A program made the translations under genes and the position numbers. A model generated the notes under the pieces. It saw only the letters and a list, made by a program, of their open reading frames with translations, did no database searches and was not told where the DNA came from. From positions 1,674,001 to 1,738,000 of the forward strand of contig NZ_JAYERP010000001.1 of assembly GCF_034718895.1 (NCBI RefSeq): a DNA stretch of 64,000 bases. The letters are read 5' to 3'. Positions 53,014 to 61,728 of this stretch are shown here, one piece after another. This DNA comes from Paenibacillus phoenicis. GTDB taxonomy: Bacteria > Bacillota > Bacilli > Paenibacillales > Paenibacillaceae. The number at the start of each line of letters is the position of its first letter. Position 1 is the first letter of the stretch.

Positions 53014-53053
53014 TTCGACAAATGCATACAGATTCCAAGCCGGGTTTGTCGAC
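53014..53053. promoter_or_regulatory. Two further Spo0A boxes upstream of spo0A
   Basis: A perfect 0A box TGTCGAA reads on the minus strand at 53014-53020. A one-mismatch site TGTCGAC reads on the plus strand at 53047-53053. They lie about 90-150 bases upstream of the promoter. Confidence 0.55.
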
Positions 53054-53058
53054 CTTTG

Positions 53059-53192
53059 CTTGAGGAGTTTCACTTCCTCAAGATAAGAAAAACGTCAATC
53101 GACGTACATTCAATGTAGACAGACCGCGTTTAGCCGAAGTTTTTCTTGCGATATCAGGATGCCAATCCCCGTAGTTTATACTTTCTGATATC
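53059..53192. promoter_or_regulatory. Chain of inverted repeats between spoIVB and spo0A
   Basis: Three inverted repeats follow each other with two-base gaps. First, CTTGAGGA / TCCTCAAG (53059-53082). Second, AAGAAAAAC / GTTTTTCTT (53085-53147), containing the smaller stems CGTCaatcGACG and TACATtcaATGTA. Third, GATATCAG / CTGATATC (53150-53192). The spoIVB terminator begins right after. All outer stems are perfect. No open frame is supported. It may be a structured RNA, or part of the control region of spo0A. Confidence 0.5.
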
Positions 53193-53232
53193 TAAAAAAA
53201 TCTTAAGGCAGCGTTTAGCTCGCCTTAAGATT
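53193..53232 (-). terminator. Terminator of spoIVB, overlapping the gene end
   Basis: The perfect 10-bp stem ATCTTAAGGC / GCCTTAAGAT contains the last codons of spoIVB. A run of seven T residues follows on the minus strand. Confidence 0.85.
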
Positions 53233-54546
53233 TTGCATCGTGTCTTTGGGGCTTTGTAAAATACCGGCATCCTGCAGCATCCATTCGATAAAGCAACCAT
53301 ATCCTGATTTCGGGTCGTTGACGAATACATGAGTCACAGCGCCGATGAGCTTGCCGTTCTGAAGAATCGGACTACCGCTCATGCCTTGAACGATGCCGCC
53401 GGTCTTCTCCACGAGACGCGGGTCGGTAATGCGGATAACTAATCCTTTGGTTTCCGGTACACTCTGCTTGGAAACATGGACGATCTCGACTTTAAACCGC
53501 TCTATGCGTTGACCTTCGACAACGGTCAGAATTTCTGCCGGTCCTTCCTTCACTTCTTCTGCAAAAGCGACGGGAATCGGTTTCTCATAGAGGCTATGCT
53601 CCGGGTTTTGCGACATCTTCCCGAAGATCCCAAAATTCGTATTGCGTTCGATATTGCCTAGGGTTTTCCCTTCTTTTAGAAAGTGAGCACGCTTCTCCCC
53701 GGGTTCACCGCTCTCGCTCTTGGAGATGGATGTGACGCTGGATTGCAGGATTTGCCCGCTGCCGACGACGATCGGCGTTTGGGTATTCATATCGGTAATG
53801 ATGTGGCCGAGGGCTCCATAAACGCCGTGATCCGGGGCATAAAACGTCAAGGTCCCTACCCCTGCAGCAGAATCACGGATATACAAACCGAGTCTCCAAG
53901 CCCGATCCTGCTGATCATATGCCGGCTTTAAGGACGTTGTGAGTTCCCTATCGTTCCGCATATAGGTGATCTTAAGGGGCCGTTGATGTTTGCCCGCTTC
54001 GGCGGCAATTTCAGCTACTTCGCGGACATCGTGGAGCTTCATTCCGTTAATGTGGGTGATCAAATCACCGGCTTGAATTCCGGCCGCTTCGCCGGGTGAA
54101 ACTTTGCTGGTATCTGTTACAACTTGATGATGCCCGACCACTAAGATCCCGGCGGATTTCACCTTGACACCGATGGTTTGTCCGCCGGGAATCACTTTAA
54201 GGTCCGGAATGACATTGACCTTGACGGTCTTTAGAGGAATTTGACCGAATAATTTCATGCGGAGGTTGGCTTCTCCACTCCGAAGCGACGAAAGCTTGAG
54301 CGGATGTCCTAATGATACTTTCATGGATGGGTTCGCCTGCCCGTTGACCATCACTACATCAGGCCGATCCACACTGACTTCAGCCTGTACGGGCAAAGCA
54401 AATGAAATTTGTGTTCCCTGACCCTGAAACAGGCGTAACTCGTCCGGCAGTACGGGAAGCCGCCCTTCAGCGGCAGACGTGCCGAGAAAACAAAAGAAGA
54501 AGGCAAGAAAAAGACCGAGCATTCGATTCCTGAGGTTCGGGTTCAA
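53215..54546 (-). CDS. spoIVB: SpoIVB serine peptidase
   Basis: SpoIVB is made in the forespore, secreted to the intermembrane space, and cuts SpoIVFA to release pro-sigma-K processing. The 443-residue protein has a signal sequence (about 8-24), a PDZ domain (about 125-205, SPGEAAGIQAGDLITHINGMKL), and the S55 peptidase domain with GGIVQGMSGSPILQNGKLIGAVTH, where the Ser is the nucleophile, and HIITDMNTQTP containing the His. It lies between recN and spo0A as in Bacillus. Confidence 0.95.
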   Translation of the reverse strand: MNPNLRNRMLGLFLAFFFCFLGTSAAEGRLPVLPDELRLFQGQGTQISFALPVQAEVSVDRPDVVMVNGQANPSMKVSLGHPLKLSSLRSGEANLRMKLFGQIPLKTVKVNVIPDLKVIPGGQTIGVKVKSAGILVVGHHQVVTDTSKVSPGEAAGIQAGDLITHINGMKLHDVREVAEIAAEAGKHQRPLKITYMRNDRELTTSLKPAYDQQDRAWRLGLYIRDSAAGVGTLTFYAPDHGVYGALGHIITDMNTQTPIVVGSGQILQSSVTSISKSESGEPGEKRAHFLKEGKTLGNIERNTNFGIFGKMSQNPEHSLYEKPIPVAFAEEVKEGPAEILTVVEGQRIERFKVEIVHVSKQSVPETKGLVIRITDPRLVEKTGGIVQGMSGSPILQNGKLIGAVTHVFVNDPKSGYGCFIEWMLQDAGILQSPKDTMQNLKAS

Positions 54547-54645
54547 TGGCTGTCACGCTCCCTTAGCTTCTTTCGCTTGACGAAACGGTGGTCGCCAATT
54601 GCGTACCTATAAGATACCCCGGGTCAGGTGTTTTATTACTGTCAA

Positions 54646-56385
54646 TCATTGTGCCAGACTTAGTAAAACATCCTTTTGTGCCTGCGCCAGCTTCAGCATT
54701 TCTTGGGCATGATGCTGGGTCTTTTCCGTGATTTCTACCCCGCCGAGCATGCGGGCCAGTTCATTTACCCGTCCCGCTTCATCTAAGGAAGCAACGCGTG
54801 TCATGGTGCGGCCGTCTTCAACGACTTTCTCGATGAGGTACTGCCGATCCGCCATGCAAGCCACTTGCGGCAGATGAGTGATGGCGAAGACTTGGCACAT
54901 CGCAGACAATCGCGACAACTTATCGGCAATCGACTGAGCCGCTCGTCCGCTGACGCCAGTATCAACTTCGTCGAAAATCAGTACAGGAACCTGTTCATGC
55001 CGGGCAAATATGCTCTTTAGTGCCAGCATTATGCGGGACAGCTCACCGCCGGATGCGATCTTGCTAAGCGGTCGGAGCGGTTCTCCGGGATTTGGCGAAA
55101 TGAGGAATTCAGCATTGTCGATACCGTGTTTGCCGGGACGGATCTTCTTTCCTTCCCATTCCAATCCGTTGGCATCCTCTATGAGGCTTAACTTGACTTC
55201 GAGGGAGGTTCGACCCATTTGCAGGTCCTTTAGCTCCGTCTCGATCTGAGCGGCGAGCTCAACAGCCTTCTGCTGCCGTACAGCACTTAACTCAAAAGCC
55301 TGCTTCATCAGCCGCTCGGTTAATTTCTCCCGTTGCACCTGCAGCTGCTCCAGGCGTTCATCCTTATTCTCCAAGGCATCCACTTCCTGGCGAATCTTCT
55401 CATAATACGCAAGGATCCCTTGAATGTCATCACCGTATTTACGGCGGAGCGTCGAGATCAGGTCCAGGCGTTCCTCGACTTCTTCCAGCCGTTCAGGATT
55501 AAACTCGATCCGTTCGCGATAGTTCCGCAGGCTAAAGGACGCATCCTCCAGTTGATAATAAGCGGATTGAAGCTGCTCCAGGAGCGGAGATATTCCTTTG
55601 CTGTCATATGCGGATACTTCACTTAGCTTCGAGACAGCCTTCGCAATCGCATCCAGTCCCTGAGGGCCATACAGCAAATCATAGGCTTTCGAAATGGACT
55701 CCATCATTTTCTCGCTATGGGATAGCTTGACCTTTTCCTCCGCGAGTAATTCATCTTCACCCGGTTTTAACTCGGCTGCAGAAATTTCACTCAGCTGAAA
55801 ACGGTATAAATCAAGCATTTGCAGCGCCTGTTGGCTTGTATTGCGCAGCTCGTGATATTCCTTGTCGATCCGTACGAATTCGGCGTAGGTCGCTTGGTAA
55901 GCCGCCTTCACCGGATCAACCGCCTCTGCCCCGTAGGCGTCCAGCAACTCTAAATGGCGTTCCGGTCGAAGCAGGGTTTGGTGCTCATGTTGGCCATGCA
56001 GGTTAATCAGCTTCTCCCCAACCTCACGCAGCATGGATAAATTCACGAGCTGTCCGTTAATGCGGGCTGAGCTCTTGCCTTGGACACTGATTTCCCGGCG
56101 AATAATCAGAAGCTCTCCGGGATCTCCCGCGATGCCGAATCCTTCCAGGGTTGTCCAAACCGGATGTCCTGCTGGCAGATCGAAGGAAGCCTCCATCTCG
56201 GCTTTATCACAACCATAACGGATTAAATCGGCTGACCCCCTGCCGCCGGCAATCAAGCTCAGGGCATCAATGATGATTGATTTGCCCGCCCCGGTCTCCC
56301 CTGTCAGGACATGAAAGCCGGAACCAAACGATACATCGACCGCTTCAACCACTGCCAGATTACGAATGGATAAATGAACCAACAT
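54646..56385 (-). CDS. recN: DNA repair protein RecN
   Basis: RecN is an SMC-like ATPase that gathers at double-strand breaks. The 579-residue protein has Walker A GETGAGKSIIIDAL (about 29-42), a central coiled coil (about 150-380), the signature RPLSKIASGGELSRIMLALK and Walker B VLIFDEVDTGVSG. ATG start with GGGAGG upstream. It lies after argR, the same order as in Bacillus (ahrC-recN-spoIVB). Confidence 0.96.
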   Translation of the reverse strand: MLVHLSIRNLAVVEAVDVSFGSGFHVLTGETGAGKSIIIDALSLIAGGRGSADLIRYGCDKAEMEASFDLPAGHPVWTTLEGFGIAGDPGELLIIRREISVQGKSSARINGQLVNLSMLREVGEKLINLHGQHEHQTLLRPERHLELLDAYGAEAVDPVKAAYQATYAEFVRIDKEYHELRNTSQQALQMLDLYRFQLSEISAAELKPGEDELLAEEKVKLSHSEKMMESISKAYDLLYGPQGLDAIAKAVSKLSEVSAYDSKGISPLLEQLQSAYYQLEDASFSLRNYRERIEFNPERLEEVEERLDLISTLRRKYGDDIQGILAYYEKIRQEVDALENKDERLEQLQVQREKLTERLMKQAFELSAVRQQKAVELAAQIETELKDLQMGRTSLEVKLSLIEDANGLEWEGKKIRPGKHGIDNAEFLISPNPGEPLRPLSKIASGGELSRIMLALKSIFARHEQVPVLIFDEVDTGVSGRAAQSIADKLSRLSAMCQVFAITHLPQVACMADRQYLIEKVVEDGRTMTRVASLDEAGRVNELARMLGGVEITEKTQHHAQEMLKLAQAQKDVLLSLAQ

Positions 56386-56415
56386 CCGGGCAATCCTCCC
56401 CTACTCCCAACTCAA

Positions 56416-56865
56416 TTAAGATATGTATCCCATGATCTGATCAATCAGATACCGGCTATAGTCCTCGTTGCGGCAAATCAGTAAGATCGTGTCGTCACCG
56501 CAAATTGTGCCAAGCAGATCCGGCCATTCCATATTGTCCAGCAGCACGGCTACCGAATTCGCGGTCCCCGGAAGACACTTCATGACAACCAAATTGCCGG
56601 TATAGTCGATATGCACGAAACTGTCGACCAGCGCCCGTTGCAGCTTCTGCACCGGATTATAACGCTGAGCCGTCGGCATGGAGTACTTGTACCTGCCGTC
56701 GTCCGTAGGCACCTTAATCAGCATTAATTCCTTAATGTCGCGGGAGACCGTCGCTTGAGTGACTTGATACCCCGCCTCGCGTAATGCTTCTACCAGCTCA
56801 TCCTGGGTTTCGATTTCCCTGGCCGAAATGATTTCCCTTATCTTGATATGTCTATGCCCCTTCAT
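56416..56865 (-). CDS. argR: Arginine repressor ArgR/AhrC
   Basis: This hexameric repressor binds arginine and ARG boxes. The 149-residue protein starts at the ATG at 56865, where GGAGGGC lies five bases before. The winged helix is [39 protein letters not shown]; the arginine-binding half has [14 protein letters not shown]. It lies 30 bases before recN and probably shares a transcript with it. Confidence 0.95.
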   Translation of the reverse strand: MKGHRHIKIREIISAREIETQDELVEALREAGYQVTQATVSRDIKELMLIKVPTDDGRYKYSMPTAQRYNPVQKLQRALVDSFVHIDYTGNLVVMKCLPGTANSVAVLLDNMEWPDLLGTICGDDTILLICRNEDYSRYLIDQIMGYIS

Positions 56866-56924
56866 TCTGCCCTCCATTAGCCTTGTATGGTCGTATTTAG
56901 TCGTATTTATCAGTATTTATCGGT

Positions 56925-57413
56925 TTAGGCGGATTCATCTTCTTCATTATCGTCCGTCGTTAGGGATATGACCTTCAGTTCCCCTTGCTCCGGATCTACG
57001 TATAACACGCCAGCGCATTCCGGATATAACAGCAGGAACGGCAACAGGTCCCGGCGCAAACCGCTACCCGTCCATTCCACCGGGCGGCGTTCCCGCGCAG
57101 TTCTAACAAGATAGAATTCCCCATTCTTGACTGCAATATAGTCAATAAAGAGACGGCTGTGCAGAAGTTCTCCGTCCACACGGAAGGTGAGCGGAACTTT
57201 CAGTTTATCGCTGACGACTTCGTACCCTGCTTCTTCCAGCATGTCCACCGCAGGGTGCTCTATAATCTCCTCATTCATCTCAAATCCGATGCCGGATCGT
57301 AAAGAAAACGGCTTGCGGACCCAGGAACGAAAACCGCGGTATAGCAAATACACGCCGATTCCCGCGATCACTACCATCAGAAGACCGTCCGAATAAGCTC
57401 CCACCGATATCAC
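56925..57413 (-). CDS. Unknown membrane-anchored protein
   Basis: This 162-residue protein has one N-terminal membrane helix (GLLMVVIAGIGVYLLYRGF, about 10-28). Its soluble part is alpha/beta, with conserved-looking HPAVDMLEEAGYEVVSDKLKVPLTF and FIDYIAVKNGEFYLVRTARERRPVEWTGSGLRRDLLPF. That part recalls a nuclease-like core, but no clear catalytic residues are seen. It sits between tlyA and argR. I recognise no family. Confidence 0.62.
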   Translation of the reverse strand: MISVGAYSDGLLMVVIAGIGVYLLYRGFRSWVRKPFSLRSGIGFEMNEEIIEHPAVDMLEEAGYEVVSDKLKVPLTFRVDGELLHSRLFIDYIAVKNGEFYLVRTARERRPVEWTGSGLRRDLLPFLLLYPECAGVLYVDPEQGELKVISLTTDDNEEDESA

Positions 57414-57546
57414 CTCATCCCTTATTTCGACGCTTCCGCGATTAGCTCCTGTCTAGAGAAGCACAAAATTTAGAAGGGAATGAGGACAACATCAAGGTTT
57501 TGATTCCATTATAGGGAACAAGCGTTCGATTTGCAAGATGCTGCAA

Positions 57547-57576
57547 TGAAAAAAGACCCATCACTTGGATGGGCCT
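57547..57576 (-). terminator. Terminator of tlyA, overlapping the gene end
   Basis: GGCCCATC and GATGGGTC pair around CAAGT, followed on the minus strand by TTTTTTC. The stem includes the stop codon. Confidence 0.8.
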
Positions 57577-58424
57577 CCTGTAAAGGTGTTTGATGCTTCA
57601 TGAACGACGCTGGCCGCCAGCTCGCGGATCCGTGTAAGCTGATCCACATCCTGCTCCTCTGCCGTACCAGCCGCAGCTTCTTCTTCCAATCTGAGATGAG
57701 CTAAAAATTCGATGTTCCCTTCCCCGCCGGTAATCGGAGAGAAGGTCAACCCGGCCACCTCATAGCCTTGCTCCACCGCAAAGCTCAGCACGGTCTCCAA
57801 CACTTCCTGGTGTACTTTGGGATCGCGGACGACCCCCGATTTACCAACCTTTTCACGACCAGCCTCAAACTGCGGCTTAATGAGCGCAGCGATGTCCGCC
57901 GGCCGTTTCAACAACGCAAGAAGCGGCGGCAAAATGATTTTTAGCGAAATGAAGGAAACGTCGATACTGGCAAAATCCGGCGGAGGACCGTCCAAATCCT
58001 GCGGCGTCATATAACGGAAGTTGGTGCGTTCCTTGACGTTCACCCGCGGATCGTTGCGTAGCGACCAATCCAGCTGATTGTATCCGACGTCAATCGCGTA
58101 TACATACTCAGCACCATGCTGTAAGGCGCAATCCGTAAATCCGCCGGTCGAAGATCCGATATCTAGCATCGTACGACCGGTCAGATCCAGGTTAAACTGC
58201 TTGATCGCTTTTTCCAGCTTAAGTCCGCCCCGGCTGACATAAGGATGGATCGCTCCCTTGACCGACAACACGGTATCCCGGGGAATCTTCGTCCCCGCCT
58301 TCTCGATCCGTTCCTGTCCGCCAAACACCAGTCCGGCCATGATCGCGGCTTTCGCCTTTTCTCTGCTGTCAAAATACCCCTGCTCGACGAGCAGGACGTC
58401 TACGCGTTCCTTGGAAACCGACAT
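57561..58424 (-). CDS. TlyA family rRNA methyltransferase (YqxC)
   Basis: This 2'-O-methyltransferase, presumed to modify rRNA, has 287 residues. The S4 RNA-binding domain (RVDVLLVEQGYFDSREKAKAAIMAGLV) is followed by the FtsJ-like domain with SSTGGFTDCALQHGAEYVYAIDVGYNQLDW (SAM site) and ALIKPQFEAG. Its ATG has GGGAG upstream, 12 bases after the dxs stop. This dxs-yqxC pairing is the same as in Bacillus. Confidence 0.92.
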   Translation of the reverse strand: MSVSKERVDVLLVEQGYFDSREKAKAAIMAGLVFGGQERIEKAGTKIPRDTVLSVKGAIHPYVSRGGLKLEKAIKQFNLDLTGRTMLDIGSSTGGFTDCALQHGAEYVYAIDVGYNQLDWSLRNDPRVNVKERTNFRYMTPQDLDGPPPDFASIDVSFISLKIILPPLLALLKRPADIAALIKPQFEAGREKVGKSGVVRDPKVHQEVLETVLSFAVEQGYEVAGLTFSPITGGEGNIEFLAHLRLEEEAAAGTAEEQDVDQLTRIRELAASVVHEASNTFTGGPSK

Positions 58425-58436
58425 GCCAATCTCCCG

Positions 58437-60347
58437 TCAATAATTTACTTTCTTGCCTAGCGTTAAATGTGGTTCGCTCCGTAGTTTGTGTACCTCACGA
58501 ACGACGTTCTCGGCGGTCAAGCCGACTTCTTCCAATTGCTCCTTGATGCTGCCGTGCTCGATAAACCGGTCGGGCACGCCCATCAATCGGATGTCCAGAC
58601 CCGTGATTCCTTGCTCTGCATAGAACTCCAAGATCGCACTACCCAAGCTTCCCGCCTGCGAAGCTTCCTCCAGCACGATCATGGTCCCGCTGCTTTGCGC
58701 GAGTTGAACCAGCATCTCTCCGTCCAGCGGTTTTAAGAATCTGGCGTTCACCACCGCAGCGGACACGCCTTCCCGCTTCAGCCTTTCCGCCGCTTCTTCG
58801 GCAACCTGCACCATCGGGCCAACCGCAACGATCGTCAGGTTGTCGCCTTCCCGCAGCAGCTCCCACGTGCCGATCGGAATGGGCACCAGCTCTTTGTCCA
58901 GCGGAACCCCCGGTACGTTGATCCGCGGATAGCGGTAAGCAATCGGCCCGTCGTTATATTCCAGCGCCGTCTTCATCATGTGGCGCAATTCATTTTCATC
59001 CTTCGGCATCATTAATACGATATTTGGAATATGACGCATAAAAGCGATATCGTAAACCCCTTGGTGGGTCTCCCCGTCCGCTCCTACGAATCCAGCCCGG
59101 TCGATGGCGAACATCACGTTGGCGTTCTGGCGGCAAATATCATGCACGATCTGGTCGTAAGCCCGCTGCATGAACGTGGAATACACCGCATAGACCGGCT
59201 TCAAGCCTTCCATCGCCATGGCGGCGCACATCGTCGCGGCATGCTGCTCGGCGATACCGACGTCAATCATGCGTCCAGGAAAACGTTCGCCGAATTTCAC
59301 CAATCCGGAACCGCCCGGCATCGCCGGAGTCACCGCCACGATCCGTTCGTCCTGTTCGGCCAGCTCGATCAAGGTCTGTCCGAACACCTCCGTGTACATC
59401 GGATTCCCAACAGCCTTCAGCACTTGGCCGGATTCGATTTTGTACGGCGTGATGCCATGCCATTTATGCGAATCCTGTTCTGCCGGGGTATAGCCTTTGC
59501 CCTTGGTGGTCAGAACGTGCACCAAAACTGGTCCGCTGACGTTATTGGCCTGCTTGAAGGCATCGATAAGGCCCGGCAAGTCATGGCCGTCAACCGGTCC
59601 CAGGTATTTGAATCCGAGCTCTTCAAATAAGACGCCGGATACCATCAAATACTTCAGGCTGTCCTTCACCCGCTCCACGGTTTTGGCGACTTTGCCGCCA
59701 ATGGCCGGGATTTTCTTCAGCAGTTGCTCCACTTCGTCTTTGGCCCGCAGGTAATTGCGGTCTGAGCGGATTTTGGTCAAGTAGTTATGCAAAGCTCCGA
59801 CATTTGGCGCGATCGACATCTCATTGTCGTTCAAGACCACCATCAAATCTTTCTTCTCATGGCCGATATGGTTCAGCGCTTCAAACGCCATCCCGCCGGT
59901 TAACGCACCGTCCCCGATGATCGCAATCACGCGGTTCGATTCGCCCTTCATATCCCGGGCCAGCGCCATCCCCATAGCCGCTGAGAGGGAGGTGCTGCTG
60001 TGCCCTGCTTCCCACACGTCATGCACGCTCTCGCTCCGTTTGACGAACCCGCATAATCCATGATGTTTACGAAGCGTGTCGAACTGGTCCTTCCGCCCGG
60101 TTAGTATTTTATGTACATAGGCTTGGTGTCCTACGTCAAAGATGAGTTTATCCTGCGGACTGTTGTAGCAATAGTGCAGGGCGATCGTCAATTCCACCAC
60201 GCCCAAATTCGAAGCCAAATGCCCGCCGGTAACCGACAGCTTCTCGATCAAGAACTGGCGGATTTCCTCAGCGAGCGGCGTCAATTGCTCCAGGGACAAG
60301 TTTTTCAGATCGGCAGGCTCATGTATTTGCGAAAGCAGCACAGCCAT
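58437..60347 (-). CDS. dxs: 1-deoxy-D-xylulose-5-phosphate synthase
   Basis: Dxs joins pyruvate and glyceraldehyde 3-phosphate with thiamine diphosphate, the first step of the MEP isoprenoid route. The 636-residue protein has HPSTSL-type glycine block [12 protein letters not shown], the thiamine motif [18 protein letters not shown]...LNDNEMSI, and transketolase-type [19 protein letters not shown]. It is followed by tlyA; ispA, which uses the pathway's product, lies upstream. Confidence 0.96.
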   Translation of the reverse strand: MAVLLSQIHEPADLKNLSLEQLTPLAEEIRQFLIEKLSVTGGHLASNLGVVELTIALHYCYNSPQDKLIFDVGHQAYVHKILTGRKDQFDTLRKHHGLCGFVKRSESVHDVWEAGHSSTSLSAAMGMALARDMKGESNRVIAIIGDGALTGGMAFEALNHIGHEKKDLMVVLNDNEMSIAPNVGALHNYLTKIRSDRNYLRAKDEVEQLLKKIPAIGGKVAKTVERVKDSLKYLMVSGVLFEELGFKYLGPVDGHDLPGLIDAFKQANNVSGPVLVHVLTTKGKGYTPAEQDSHKWHGITPYKIESGQVLKAVGNPMYTEVFGQTLIELAEQDERIVAVTPAMPGGSGLVKFGERFPGRMIDVGIAEQHAATMCAAMAMEGLKPVYAVYSTFMQRAYDQIVHDICRQNANVMFAIDRAGFVGADGETHQGVYDIAFMRHIPNIVLMMPKDENELRHMMKTALEYNDGPIAYRYPRINVPGVPLDKELVPIPIGTWELLREGDNLTIVAVGPMVQVAEEAAERLKREGVSAAVVNARFLKPLDGEMLVQLAQSSGTMIVLEEASQAGSLGSAILEFYAEQGITGLDIRLMGVPDRFIEHGSIKEQLEEVGLTAENVVREVHKLRSEPHLTLGKKVNY

Positions 60348-60372
60348 TCCCCGCTTTCCTAAATGTATGGTT

Positions 60373-60404
60373 CAAAAAGCCGGCATCTAAGTCCGGCCTT
60401 TTCT
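60373..60404 (-). terminator. Terminator after ispA
   Basis: AGGCCGG and CCGGCTT pair around ACTTAGATG and end on the minus strand in TTTTTGAA, just before dxs. Confidence 0.7.
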
Positions 60405-60523
60405 TGCACATGTTGATAATAGCCTTCATTATACCATATGTCATCATGATGTCGAAATCACTTGCGGCGGATAGGTAAGTCATTTTTCCCTGATTTCGAC
60501 CAACGCCTTCGATGGGAAAGTGA

Positions 60524-61438
60524 CTAGTGATCGCGGCGAAGCAGCAGATCGGCAATTTCCAGCAGCCGCTGCGGGTTCGGAATCGCTCCGTTTTGTAACG
60601 CCTGCTTCGCCTCACTCGTCAGCCGTTCGACTTCCGCCCGGGAAGCCTCGATGCCGATAAAGTAAGGATAAGTCACCTTCTGTTGGATGACATCGCTTTG
60701 CGTTTTTTTGCCGAGCTTGCTTTCATCCCCGATCAGATCCAGGATGTCGTCCTGAATTTGAAACGCATGCCCCAGCGCCCGTCCGTACCGCTCCAAAGCC
60801 TCAAGCTGCTCTGCATTTCCCGAAGCGATATGTCCGCCCGCTCTGACCGAAAATACGATCAGATCTCCGGTTTTGTGCTCATGAATGTAGCGCAGCTGGT
60901 CGAGATCGGTCACTCCCTGCTCGCCTTGCATGTCGGCCACCTGGCCGCCCACCATGCCGCCCGGCCCGGCAAACCGCGACAATTCCTCCACGATCGCTAA
61001 GGAAGCCTCGGCCGGCACCCCTTGCTTGCGGCTCGCTTGAACCACGCTGTAAAAAGCATGCGTCAACAGCCCATCCCCGGCCAAGATGGCCATCGCTTCT
61101 CCAAACACTTTATGATTCGTTGGTTTCCCGCGACGGAAGTCATCGTTGTCCAAGGCCGGGAGATCGTCATGGATCAGCGAGTACGTATGTACCATTTCCA
61201 CGGCGCAGGCGACGGGCATTGCCGCATCCCGGCTGCCGCCGAGCGCCTCCGCCGCAGCCACGACGAGCAGCGGCCGAAGCCGTTTCCCACCCGCCATCAG
61301 CGAATAATCCATCGCCCGGCTTAGCGTTTCCGGCACCTGCCATGCCGCCGGAAGGCTGGAGGACAAGCGTGTGGACACGGCTTCAGCAATCTCCTTCATG
61401 TATGCCTCTATCGATAATTGCTGCTGCAACAAGATCAC
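60524..61438 (-). CDS. ispA: Farnesyl diphosphate synthase
   Basis: IspA condenses isopentenyl diphosphate into geranyl and farnesyl diphosphate. The 304-residue protein has the first Asp-rich motif DDLPALDND (DDxxxxD) and the second QIQDDILDLIGD, plus GGKRLRPLLV for substrate phosphate. It starts with GTG (AGGAG just upstream), nine bases after the xseB stop, in the xseA-xseB-ispA order of Bacillus. Confidence 0.95.
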   Translation of the reverse strand: MILLQQQLSIEAYMKEIAEAVSTRLSSSLPAAWQVPETLSRAMDYSLMAGGKRLRPLLVVAAAEALGGSRDAAMPVACAVEMVHTYSLIHDDLPALDNDDFRRGKPTNHKVFGEAMAILAGDGLLTHAFYSVVQASRKQGVPAEASLAIVEELSRFAGPGGMVGGQVADMQGEQGVTDLDQLRYIHEHKTGDLIVFSVRAGGHIASGNAEQLEALERYGRALGHAFQIQDDILDLIGDESKLGKKTQSDVIQQKVTYPYFIGIEASRAEVERLTSEAKQALQNGAIPNPQRLLEIADLLLRRDH

Positions 61439-61446
61439 CGCTCTCC

Positions 61447-61728
61447 TCAGAAGTCCAAACTATCGCTTAACGGCGGCTGAAACGGCTGCTTCTCTACCGC
61501 CCCGTCTTCTTCAACAATCATTTCGATCTTACGTTCCACCTGTGCCAGCTTTTGACCGCAGATTTGCGAGAGCCGCATGCCCTGCTGAAACAGATCAATC
61601 GCTTTCTCCAACGGCACGTCTCCGCGTTCCAGCTGAGACACGATGTCCTCCAGCTGGTTCATCGCATCTTCGAAATTTAGTTCCGCTTGCTGCGCCTCTG
61701 CATTAAGCTTGGTTTCCTGTTCCTTCAT
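61447..61728 (-). CDS. xseB: Exodeoxyribonuclease VII small subunit
   Basis: XseB winds around the XseA coiled coil and makes the enzyme processive on single-stranded DNA. The 93-residue sequence has the family core NFEDAMNQLEDIVSQLERGDVPLEKAIDLFQQGMRLSQICGQKLAQVERKIE. Its start overlaps the end of xseA by 26 bases, so translation is coupled. Confidence 0.94.
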   Translation of the reverse strand: MKEQETKLNAEAQQAELNFEDAMNQLEDIVSQLERGDVPLEKAIDLFQQGMRLSQICGQKLAQVERKIEMIVEEDGAVEKQPFQPPLSDSLDF

